From: a virus | Direction: 5' to 3' (one strand) | Length of the DNA: 46,070 nt | Virus record (IMG/VR): IMGVR_UViG_3300033148_006661 | Coordinates: 1-46,070 of that record | Shown: positions 37,052 through 45,158 of the stretch, piece after piece | Layout of the letters: each line of letters begins with the position of its first letter | Numbering within the stretch: the first letter of the stretch is position 1 | Notes under the pieces: model-generated | The model's input: only the letters and a program-made list of their open reading frames with translations | What the model was told of the DNA's origin: nothing | The model's database searches: none | Program-made: the position numbers and the translations under genes

Positions 37052-37597
37052 ATGAGAGAAACACAATCAAAAATTTTACATGCTAATACATGTAAGGTTT
37101 ATATCTATGATGATGCTAACCAAAAAACCGATACTATAGTAGGCGGTTTACAAGACTTAGTGTTAACTTTCGAATATGATAGTTATTACTATGATTATAT
37201 CGGTGGAAGAGAAGCAAGGGTTGGAAAACCAGCCATAAGAGGTAATTTTAGACAAGGAGTGTTAGATTTTGACCTATTGAAAAGTATTTTCTTTAGAACC
37301 TTTATAACTCCACGTAATGATTTTACAAAAATTGACTTAAACGATTATTTGACTTTCCATCAAGACAAAATAAGATTAGAACTTATAGGTATAGAAGAAC
37401 TAGATAAAGATACTAACAAAACAACTGTTAACAAAATAATATTAAACGGGGTCATTTTCAATTCCATATCATATGAAATTAGAGCTGGGTCATTTGTTTT
37501 AGGAAATGGAACATTTATGACCGATAGCATAAAATTTGGTTCTGAACAAGTAGAAGTAATAGATACTCCGTTTTTAGATTATACAAGAATTTTCTAA
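37052..37597 (+). CDS. Tail tube-like protein 2, 181 aa
   Basis: It begins with H-A-N-T-C-K-V-Y-I-Y-D-D and V-G-G-L-Q-D-L-V-L-T-F, and ends with Y-E-I-R-A-G-S-F-V-L-G, paralleling tube protein 1 in spacing. A duplicated tube-like gene next to the tube can be a tube initiator or the tail's baseplate-proximal adaptor. Which of the two forms the tube shaft cannot be told from sequence. Confidence 0.6.
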   Translation: MRETQSKILHANTCKVYIYDDANQKTDTIVGGLQDLVLTFEYDSYYYDYIGGREARVGKPAIRGNFRQGVLDFDLLKSIFFRTFITPRNDFTKIDLNDYLTFHQDKIRLELIGIEELDKDTNKTTVNKIILNGVIFNSISYEIRAGSFVLGNGTFMTDSIKFGSEQVEVIDTPFLDYTRIF

Positions 37598-37623
37598 AAA
37601 TTGGGTTTATAGTAGGTGACTAA

Positions 37624-37932
37624 ATGTCAAAGGTAAGTATAGGTATAACCGATAAAGATATAATGGAAATTATTAATGAAGAATATAAAGTTGAAATAAA
37701 AGTCAAAGACAAGACTCTTGTATTAAAATGCAGACCTTTATCAGCAACAGAATTTGGTGAAATATCATCTTCTGAGCTTGATGAGTATAAAAAAATGAGG
37801 GCGGTTTTGGATATTGTATTAGTTCAACCAGCCACAATCAAAGGGAAAAAACTTCCGATTGGATTTGTTATGTCAGCATATAATCAAATAATAAATAAGA
37901 GTTTTTTACAGTACACGCTGGGAATAGAATAA
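37624..37932 (+). CDS. Tail assembly chaperone, short (G-like) form, 102 aa
   Basis: The product sits between tube and tape measure, where tailed viruses encode an assembly chaperone. It is mixed alpha/beta with V-E-I-K-V-K-D-K-T-L-V-L-K-C-R-P-L and a helical second half. An in-frame T-TTT-TTA heptamer at 37902-37908, eight codons before the stop, leads into a -1 frame that is open to 38162. The short form should be the major product, as for lambda gpG. Confidence 0.75.
   Translation: MSKVSIGITDKDIMEIINEEYKVEIKVKDKTLVLKCRPLSATEFGEISSSELDEYKKMRAVLDIVLVQPATIKGKKLPIGFVMSAYNQIINKSFLQYTLGIE
37902..37908 (+). other. -1 programmed frameshift heptamer T-TTT-TTA
   Basis: The codons are AGT-TTT-TTA, so both tRNAs can re-pair after a -1 slip, as in the classical retroviral U-UUU-UUA site. 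The -1 frame is closed by TAA just upstream and opens exactly here. No strong downstream hairpin was obvious. Confidence 0.75.
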
Positions 37933-38162
37933 AAAATTTTGTTAGACATGGTAAAGGATATTTTATCTATTTGATAAGTAAAGCCATTGGTATATCTCCT
38001 AGCGAGGCGTTAAAGTTGTCTGAGTTTGATACTTCAATCATATTAGAAGGCATCATATATGATAAGGGAGGAAAATACGAAAAAGATGGAAAGACTAATA
38101 TATCTGAAATGACAAATGAAGAATTAGATAAGTTTAAAAAGGGATTGATGGATGGTGTTTAA
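37908..38162 (+). CDS. T-like extension of the tail chaperone (-1 frame), 84 codons
   Basis: Joined through the slippery site, this frame gives a fusion of about 179 residues, the GT-type product. The extension includes F-V-R-H-G-K-G-Y-F-I-Y, I-S-P-S-E-A-L-K-L-S-E-F and an acidic helix. A separate start inside it (for example at 37971, not an ATG) is less likely. The fusion should recruit tube subunits to the tape measure. Confidence 0.7.
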   Translation, partial: TVHAGNRIKNFVRHGKGYFIYLISKAIGISPSEALKLSEFDTSIILEGIIYDKGGKYEKDGKTNISEMTNEELDKFKKGLMDGV

Positions 38163-38164
38163 TT

Positions 38165-39619
38165 TTGAGTATTGACCAAACAGTAGAAAGTTTAGGTATT
38201 GATGTAGTAATAGATTTTGAGGGGATACAAAAGATAACGGATGCTTTACAACAAAAAATACAAACAACAACTAGTCAAAAAATATTTACAATAACCCCCG
38301 AAATACCTAATCTTGACTTATTAAAAAAGCTATTAGATGAGATAAAAAACAAGTTAATTAATCTTCCAAAAAACGTTAAAGTAGAAGAACTAAAAGAAGA
38401 AATTGCTAACAAAGAAAAAAAAGCACGGCCAGCTATTCAAGATATAGATAAACTTATGAGCAAGTCTCCGACCGCAAGTAATTTATTAACAGAGGTTGCT
38501 ATAAAAGGTATTGAAAGAATATTAAAAACATCTCTTAAAGAATTTGAATTGGAAGAATCAGACTTTTCCAAACTTAATCTTGATGACGCAATCATTAAAA
38601 AAATGTTTGGTAAACTTGGAACAGAAGATGCAAGAAAACTTGCTAAAGAAGAATATGAAGAAAATGCAGACACAATATTAAAAGAAATGGAAAAAATAAA
38701 ACAAACCTATGATAAGAAAAAGATTCCTTTAACACCGACAACTATGGTTGATTTATTAAGAAGGGAACAAAGAAAACAAAGAAACGCTGAAGACAGTCCA
38801 TTTTATGTGATGAATGAGCTTGGACTTACAATAGAAGAATTTAGAAAAAATGCAACAGAAAAAATAGATGAAATTATAAGAGAGTTTGTTGGTGGTAAAA
38901 GTACCGAAGATTTTGTTGATAAGATAGATAAACAAATAGACAAAATAGATGTCTTAATAGAAAAAAATGAGAAAAAGGTTTTAAGCTTAGGTAAAAAAGA
39001 AGTAGTAAAAGACATTGGAAATCGAATAAAAAACATATTAACCAATCTTAAAATGTTTGGAACAGACATACCAGATGAGGAAAAAGGCAGAGAATTAACA
39101 GAAAAACTGTATAATCTTCTATTAAAAGAAAGTGTTATACCTATAGATATAATAAAACTTACTGATGAACTATCAAAAGATTTGGCTGATGCTGATACAA
39201 TAGGCAATTTGGTTTCACTTAAGTTAGGAGACGATTTAGTAGAAATAATTCTAAAGAACATGAAAAAAGTTGTTGAAAAAGATACCATGCAAAAATATAT
39301 GAACGATACGGTGAAAAAAGGGTTTTCTAAAATATCTTCTACAGCTGTAGCTGATGTAATGGGAGAGGTGGCTGGTTTTTTAGGTCAATATCTTATAGAT
39401 TATACCGAAATAGAAAACTCTGCTAAATTATTTAAGGATGAATATTTACCATATCTCAATGAAATAAAAACCATATTTAAACAAATAAATGTTGAAGGAG
39501 CTGAAGGCATACAAGCGATAACTGATTCTGTTAGATTGGTTAAAGAATTAGGTGGTATCAAATCAGAAAAACGATTAGCAAAATATCAGATACTAAAGGT
39601 AAGCTTATTTTTACTTTAA
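38165..39619 (+). CDS. Tape measure protein, main part, 484 aa (frame 0)
   Basis: Starts with TTG 38165 after GGTG at the end of the chaperone frame. The protein is almost wholly helical and charged, with long coiled-coil stretches (K-I-D-K-Q-I-D-K-I-D, K-E-E-Y-E-E-N-A-D) and an alanine/glycine-rich patch near 395-410 that could be membrane-active. Tape measures set tail length and often follow the G/GT chaperone, as here. The frame ends abruptly; the -1 frame continues (next entry), so the intact protein is probably about 613 residues, short for this class. Confidence 0.7.
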   Translation: MSIDQTVESLGIDVVIDFEGIQKITDALQQKIQTTTSQKIFTITPEIPNLDLLKKLLDEIKNKLINLPKNVKVEELKEEIANKEKKARPAIQDIDKLMSKSPTASNLLTEVAIKGIERILKTSLKEFELEESDFSKLNLDDAIIKKMFGKLGTEDARKLAKEEYEENADTILKEMEKIKQTYDKKKIPLTPTTMVDLLRREQRKQRNAEDSPFYVMNELGLTIEEFRKNATEKIDEIIREFVGGKSTEDFVDKIDKQIDKIDVLIEKNEKKVLSLGKKEVVKDIGNRIKNILTNLKMFGTDIPDEEKGRELTEKLYNLLLKESVIPIDIIKLTDELSKDLADADTIGNLVSLKLGDDLVEIILKNMKKVVEKDTMQKYMNDTVKKGFSKISSTAVADVMGEVAGFLGQYLIDYTEIENSAKLFKDEYLPYLNEIKTIFKQINVEGAEGIQAITDSVRLVKELGGIKSEKRLAKYQILKVSLFLL

Positions 39620-39645
39620 TTGGTGATATTGAAAAACATGAAGAT

Positions 39646-40035
39646 GTGTTATCAGACAGTTTAGGCGATTTAAGAGAAATGGTTAGAGAAACATCAAGTG
39701 CAACCATGTTAGCTTCTAGGGCGACTGAGATTAAAGTTAAAAGACTTAAAGATGCTGAAGCATTATTAAGCAGAGTTGATACAGATATAAAAACATTAGA
39801 AAACCGCTTTCCAGAAGAAGCAACAATGACAATGGTTACTGATATAGTTATTGAACTTAACAAAAAACTGGGTGACTTTGAAACCAAATTTGATGCAATT
39901 AAACCTATGATAGAACGAGCAACATCTGACTTTAAAGAAATAAAAAATGAGGTAAAAGAAGAAATAACAAAGAAGGGGTTTGCTAACACCTTAGCAACAA
40001 GCGTAGCAGAAAAGATTAATCAAGGGGTGTCATAA
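39646..40035 (+). CDS. Tape measure C-terminal part in the -1 frame, 129 aa
   Basis: The frame is open from 39544, overlaps the end of the previous frame by about 70 bases and reads smoothly upstream of the GTG at 39646 (I-S-D-T-K-G-K-L-I-F-T-L-I-G-D). It is a charged coiled coil like the rest of the tape measure. Two A-runs, 39567-39571 and 39580-39583, lie in the overlap, so either a sequencing indel or a slip could join the frames. As a separate gene it lacks a good ribosome site apart from GGTGAT 21 bases upstream. Confidence 0.6.
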   Translation: MLSDSLGDLREMVRETSSATMLASRATEIKVKRLKDAEALLSRVDTDIKTLENRFPEEATMTMVTDIVIELNKKLGDFETKFDAIKPMIERATSDFKEIKNEVKEEITKKGFANTLATSVAEKINQGVS

Positions 40036-40592
40036 TGAGTATAGACGTGTATAGATATGGTAGCAGAATATCATTGTTTCCACTGAAAGGACAGCTTGGT
40101 GCATTATTAGGTTTATATGGTTTCATAGGCATGAAAGTTAATAAGATAGAAAGAAGTGCATCTAGAAGGATAAATAAGATGGGTGCTATAGGAAGAGGTG
40201 GGACAGAGAATCAAGATTTTGGTAGGACAACCTATGTTTATAGTTTAGAAGGAGAATTATATACTTATGCTTTGTCTGATGGAGAATTGGTTTTTGAATC
40301 CCTATTAGATAGCGTTTTGGTTCAATACGCCATAGAATATTGTTTCTTAAATAGGATACCTTTACTTCTGATATCAGATATAGATACAACTATTGTTATA
40401 ATTGAATCAGAGAAATTTATAGAAGAAGGAAGTAAACCAAACGTTTTAAAATATAATCTTAGCCTATTAGAAATAAGTGAAATAACACCAAAATCTAGAA
40501 TGTTAAGAAAGGTTGCTGGAACTCTTTTAGGTGGGGCAACAGCAGACTTAAAAGGACGTATTGATAGTAGTCTTAATCTAGTGGTGATTTAA
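40035..40592 (+). CDS. Baseplate or tail-tip protein, gpU/LysM-adaptor-like, 185 aa
   Basis: After a short hydrophobic N-terminal segment, the middle reads as strand-rich with I-E-R-S-A-S-R-R-I-N-K and G-E-L-Y-T-Y, followed by a helix and strands I-P-L-L-L-I-S-D and Y-N-L-S-L-L-E-I. This order resembles tail-tip proteins that follow the tape measure in contractile phages. No LysM domain is clear. The assignment rests largely on position. Confidence 0.5.
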   Translation: MSIDVYRYGSRISLFPLKGQLGALLGLYGFIGMKVNKIERSASRRINKMGAIGRGGTENQDFGRTTYVYSLEGELYTYALSDGELVFESLLDSVLVQYAIEYCFLNRIPLLLISDIDTTIVIIESEKFIEEGSKPNVLKYNLSLLEISEITPKSRMLRKVAGTLLGGATADLKGRIDSSLNLVVI

Positions 40593-43500
40593 TGAGTGGT
40601 ATTCTTGGTAAGATAAAAGGCACATTAAACGATTGGTCTAAAACAAGACTAACTACCCCAACAGTGGTCATAAGGATTCTAAGACCAGTTGTTAAAGACA
40701 CAATAGAAAACTTTTTTCTTAACAGAAAAGAAGTTAAAACGTTTAAAGAAGAAGATTGGTTAAATGATAACTCAATAGAATATGAAGTAATATATGGTTC
40801 TGAATCAGAGATAACTGAAAGTGGACAAAACTTAAATTCTGTTCATAGATTATATTCATCCACACATCGCCAAACTGGAGCTCCAGTAACGAACATCATA
40901 GAAAATAAAAAACAACTAAAAGAAGGAATAATAGGTATACAAATAGAAGAAGCTTCTGTTTATGGTTCTTTTATCCAACTCAGTGTTGCTGATTTTACTA
41001 ATGATGTTTTAAATAATGTTAGGTCAAACGATTTAATTTTTGCTTGGGTTTTTGATTTAGATGATTTGATAAAAAGATTTGATAATCCAAAATTAAAATT
41101 TCCGTCTCTTATAAGTTCTGATGCCTTTTCTCAAATTATAGATAAAGCAATACTCCCAACTTCTGAAGGAAAAGGTATAACACCTCATTTTTCTGGATTT
41201 ATAACTGCTGTTCATAAACACATAAAAGATAAAAGTAGAACAAATATAGAAGGATTGGATTTAAACAAATATTTACAACACTATTCTATACCCAAATCAA
41301 CCCCTAATAGTCAAGTAGATAGAATAGAATTAGGCCAAGATGCTAAGAAACTTGTTGGAAAAGGAAGTGCCTTTTCAGCTTTAAATAGTTTTTTTGCTAA
41401 TGCTATATTGGAAGCATTAAAAAAAGATTTTATAGACCTTGATATTGGTAATGATATAGAAACAATAAAATATGAGAAAGACGGTGAGACCATTATAAAT
41501 GAGGAGTTTCTTATAAGACCTATAGAAAAAATAGATTATAGAATAGGAGACAATAAAGTTTATCTCTCATTTGTAAAAGGAAGTGTATCTATATTAACAA
41601 TACATCCACTTATGCTTCTTAAATGTGTGTATAAATATTTCTTTCATTTGATAGGTCTTGGAGTTTATATGTATCCAGATTTTGATTTCGGTAACATACA
41701 AGATTATATAGGTCATGATGAAATAGACAATAAAAATTTAATCAGTGTAGGGATTATATACGAACCATATAATAACGATGAACATGTTTCTAAAAAATTT
41801 AATGATGCTTTGAGAAACGCCTCTGACCTAAAAGACCTTTTAACAACTCAAAAAATGATGTATTCATTTAGTTTAAGTGGAGATGAGATTTTATATGTTT
41901 CTGAATATACAAAACATGTAACTGTTAATCAAGCACTATTTACTGTTGATGGACAAATAAGATATGACGTTGGAGAACCAGTTCCATGTGAAAAAATATT
42001 TGGGTTTGAAGTTGATAATAGTTCGTCTTATTATGTAGAACTTGTAAATTTTGTAAGAAATAATATTTATAGAACCTTTAAAGAAACAATGGATGTTAAT
42101 ACATTACTTGACAAAAACGCATATACAATGCGCAGTGAAAAATTTTTACCAGTTAATCAATATATATCAACCACACTAAATAAACTTAATGATGGTGTCC
42201 CGTTGTTGTTTTTAATCAAAACATTATTTTATACTTCAACTGGTATATTTGAACCAGTATATACTTGGACAGAAACAGAGGGAAGTAAAAGCCCTCCAAA
42301 GATTTTAAATAGTATAAGAAACACCATGTGGATTAAAATAGATTTTGAATTAACTAGAAAAAACAATAAGATATATGTAAGAGCAGTTCTTAAGAATAAT
42401 TTTGTTTCCCATAGAGATGTTTTTTCTAAGAAAGTAGAAATCAAAGAAGAAGACATTTTAGAATATCAATCATCTACTATAAGATATCCATTATCTGTTA
42501 TGAACATAAAAACAGCAGAAGGGTATATGACTATAACTGATACGTCTTACATAACAGAAGGAGAAAATAACTACATGATGTTCCACCCATCTTCTATTTT
42601 AGCTTTAAATCTCGATGGGATGGTCTCAAAAAAACTTCCAATATTTACCAATTCTTATACAGTAACAGAGACATCATTCTCCCCATCAATATATAAATCT
42701 GGAATGACTGAAAACAGCTCAATATTATTTAATAAAACTGGGCCTCCTAATAATGTTTTAACTGTTCATCATCAAGAACAACGTTTTCTCAAAGATGAAT
42801 GGAATAAAGATGCATCATCATGTCATCTAATTAGATATAAAAACAAAGGTGAAGAAAATATGATTTTTGGTTATTTATCAAAAAATACCGAATTTACTTC
42901 AGCGACTATAAATAGAGATTTTGTTTTTGGAGATGCAAAGATTGGTAATGCTAATAATTTAAATTTTAATGTCGGTGTTATGGAATATATTAATCCAACG
43001 AGCATATTTAAAGAACTTGAAAAAGTTAAAAAGCTTATAGAACGTTCTGGAACTATAAGAGGAAGTGTAGTACCAGAACACGGTGCTGGAAATGTCGATG
43101 ACCCCGTCTATTCTTCTTATGGGGCTTTTGATTATAGACAATATAGAAACATTTCTATAAATATGATATATGATAAAAACGATAATCCATATGCTAAATT
43201 CATATATGAAGACATCTTAGGTCTCAGTGGTTCTAATCAAACAATAAAATTCAAACCCTTTTTAGATAAAGTGATTAAATATTTCTACGAAAAGGCTGAG
43301 ATGAGAAGTGATAAATTTTGGGCGAGGAAACTACCTACAGTTTTATGGGTTTATGAAAACAGAAAAAGACAAGGGGTTGGTGTCGGTGAGATTAGCGCCT
43401 TTTGGCAACAAAACTTATATCAAGATATTTTTTATGATTTTGAAAAAGAATATTACGTAACTGGAGAAGACGAACCCATGTATCTAAAAAACACTGAGGT

Positions 43501-43633
43501 TTCTAAATATATCTATGCACTAAAAATAATCATGGCTGTATATACAGCAGTGTCAAGATATTATGATGAGCACTCAAGCTGTGAAAGCTTCAGTATATAT
43601 TCCAGCTTCAATAGACATCAATGTGGGGAGTAA
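40592..43633 (+). CDS. Large baseplate hub or tail structural protein, 1013 aa
   Basis: The N-terminus has T-P-T-V-V-I-R-I-L-R-P-V and later strand-rich blocks; the whole is a mix of beta domains with helices and no enzymatic motif such as a lysozyme or M23 peptidase. Position after the tape measure and before the spike favours the baseplate hub (gp27/gp44-like). The last 24 residues overlap the following gene out of frame. Length is greater than the usual 300-500 of hub proteins, so extra domains are present. Confidence 0.55.
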   Translation: MSGILGKIKGTLNDWSKTRLTTPTVVIRILRPVVKDTIENFFLNRKEVKTFKEEDWLNDNSIEYEVIYGSESEITESGQNLNSVHRLYSSTHRQTGAPVTNIIENKKQLKEGIIGIQIEEASVYGSFIQLSVADFTNDVLNNVRSNDLIFAWVFDLDDLIKRFDNPKLKFPSLISSDAFSQIIDKAILPTSEGKGITPHFSGFITAVHKHIKDKSRTNIEGLDLNKYLQHYSIPKSTPNSQVDRIELGQDAKKLVGKGSAFSALNSFFANAILEALKKDFIDLDIGNDIETIKYEKDGETIINEEFLIRPIEKIDYRIGDNKVYLSFVKGSVSILTIHPLMLLKCVYKYFFHLIGLGVYMYPDFDFGNIQDYIGHDEIDNKNLISVGIIYEPYNNDEHVSKKFNDALRNASDLKDLLTTQKMMYSFSLSGDEILYVSEYTKHVTVNQALFTVDGQIRYDVGEPVPCEKIFGFEVDNSSSYYVELVNFVRNNIYRTFKETMDVNTLLDKNAYTMRSEKFLPVNQYISTTLNKLNDGVPLLFLIKTLFYTSTGIFEPVYTWTETEGSKSPPKILNSIRNTMWIKIDFELTRKNNKIYVRAVLKNNFVSHRDVFSKKVEIKEEDILEYQSSTIRYPLSVMNIKTAEGYMTITDTSYITEGENNYMMFHPSSILALNLDGMVSKKLPIFTNSYTVTETSFSPSIYKSGMTENSSILFNKTGPPNNVLTVHHQEQRFLKDEWNKDASSCHLIRYKNKGEENMIFGYLSKNTEFTSATINRDFVFGDAKIGNANNLNFNVGVMEYINPTSIFKELEKVKKLIERSGTIRGSVVPEHGAGNVDDPVYSSYGAFDYRQYRNISINMIYDKNDNPYAKFIYEDILGLSGSNQTIKFKPFLDKVIKYFYEKAEMRSDKFWARKLPTVLWVYENRKRQGVGVGEISAFWQQNLYQDIFYDFEKEYYVTGEDEPMYLKNTEVSKYIYALKIIMAVYTAVSRYYDEHSSCESFSIYSSFNRHQCGE

Positions 43634-43961
43634 AGTTTTTATTATTGATGATAAAAATAAATTAGATATAGATAAAGTGGGGACAACAGCCATTCCAATA
43701 CTTGGTGATACACAAACATCAATAGGAATCGCTAAAGAAGGAATTGCTTATCTACCAGAAGAGATGAGAGAGACACCATTATTCTGTTGGAAAAGAGTCA
43801 TCTATGTTGGTGATGCTGGTGGGACATCTGGTTTTACAAGAAAATGTTATTTGACAAACAACCCATTTAATTGGGTAATAAACTTCGAAGAGAAAGACTT
43901 AACTACAAGACTTGCAGCTAGCATTCAAAACAAATTAGGATTATATGAGGTGTTACAATGA
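43566..43961 (+). CDS. Hypothetical baseplate-region protein, 131 aa
   Basis: Beta-rich with D-I-N-V-G-S-K-V-F-I-I-D-D and W-K-R-V-I-Y-V-G-D-A-G-G. It starts within the end of the hub gene, a 68-base overlap that is long for this operon, and overlaps the spike gene by four bases (ATGA). It might be a small wedge or sheath-initiator-like protein, but no gp25 signature was seen. Confidence 0.55.
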   Translation: MSTQAVKASVYIPASIDINVGSKVFIIDDKNKLDIDKVGTTAIPILGDTQTSIGIAKEGIAYLPEEMRETPLFCWKRVIYVGDAGGTSGFTRKCYLTNNPFNWVINFEEKDLTTRLAASIQNKLGLYEVLQ

Positions 43962-45157
43962 GTGCAAAAATGGAGTTTAGAAGAGAAGTTCGTGACGATT
44001 ATACAAATAGTAATATTCCTTATGGTGGAGTAACTTCAACTAGAGTTTTATCAACACTTCGTTCACCAAAAGATTTTCTACAAATGGCTTTTAATGATGA
44101 TGTTTATGAGGGTTTTGTAGGAGAATCATATAAGTCATTAAGTTTGGAAGAGAATGGAAGTGTATGTTTTAGTGGATTTACTAGAAATCTTGCTGATTCC
44201 TTTACTGAGACAAAACCTTCAACCTCTGTAGAATTTCATGGACTACATACCTATAATACCAGAGCAAATACAGATGCTTATTATACTATTTATAATGACC
44301 CTTATGGGGTGCTTACAGAAGGTGGTGAGACTGATAAGAAACCCACTGTACAATTAACTGGTTTTGTTAGAGAACAATATAATAGAAAAATGATTCTATT
44401 AGGTAACAATATTAATAGAGCAACAATAGATGGTGAGTTTGCCCCAGAATGGTATATAACTAAAAGGTTTGATGGTTCAAGTCCTTTTACTAACACTCCT
44501 CTCGTTCCTAAAAACGAGAAATTAGAAGACCACACGTCATTTTTAATCATGGATAGATTAGGACAAAAATTCTATATGAATGAGGAACAATGGACATTAA
44601 GCGAATCTAAAGGTTATAGGGTTAATGTTTATAAAGATACAGACCTACTCTATGAAGGGGCATATGCTTGGGGAACACATGAGCCTTCTATTTTAGATGA
44701 TGAGATAACTGACCCAGCTGAAGAAGGTAAAATAATCTTAGATATACCAGACAAAACAATTTCTATAGAAATAGATGGAACAGATGATGTAGCTACAGAT
44801 GGTTCTGTTTCAATAACTGTTGGAACAACAACTTTAGTTATTAGTGCAAGTGGAGATATAGATATAAGTGGTTCTGGGGATTTAAATATAACTACCACTG
44901 GAGATGTAGTATTTAACAGTGGTACTCATGCTGTTGTAGCTGATGGTGATATTACAAGCTATGGTGTTGGAAATAGTCTTGGAAAATTAACAACAATGGC
45001 TGGAAGCATAAATTATGCAGTGGGGTTAGTAGGAATGGTACCAATAGTCCCAGCACCAGCAACAGTTATAGATTCAAGTTATCCAATTGCAGTAAAGTTG
45101 GAAAACGGGGACATACAAACAGCAAAACAAGGTACAAGAAAGGAGATGGTGGAATAA
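43958..45157 (+). CDS. Baseplate spike-like protein with beta-helix end, 399 aa
   Basis: Residues 1-235 are mixed beta with many aromatic residues and could include an OB-like region. From about 250 to 330 comes a regular beta-helix pattern (I-S-I-E-I-D-G-T, V-S-I-T-V-G-T-T, L-V-I-S-A-S-G-D-I-D-I-S-G, L-N-I-T-T-T-G-D-V), typical of the trimeric needle of gpV/gp5-type spikes. The end has a P-I-V-P-A-P-A linker. The spike would pierce the host envelope at contraction. Confidence 0.65.
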   Translation: MSAKMEFRREVRDDYTNSNIPYGGVTSTRVLSTLRSPKDFLQMAFNDDVYEGFVGESYKSLSLEENGSVCFSGFTRNLADSFTETKPSTSVEFHGLHTYNTRANTDAYYTIYNDPYGVLTEGGETDKKPTVQLTGFVREQYNRKMILLGNNINRATIDGEFAPEWYITKRFDGSSPFTNTPLVPKNEKLEDHTSFLIMDRLGQKFYMNEEQWTLSESKGYRVNVYKDTDLLYEGAYAWGTHEPSILDDEITDPAEEGKIILDIPDKTISIEIDGTDDVATDGSVSITVGTTTLVISASGDIDISGSGDLNITTTGDVVFNSGTHAVVADGDITSYGVGNSLGKLTTMAGSINYAVGLVGMVPIVPAPATVIDSSYPIAVKLENGDIQTAKQGTRKEMVE

Positions 45158-45158
45158 C

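Noticed and set aside
38437-39989. Serine-rich minus-strand frames opposite the tape measure
   Set aside because: Typical antisense shadows of AT-rich, Lys/Glu-rich coding sequence.
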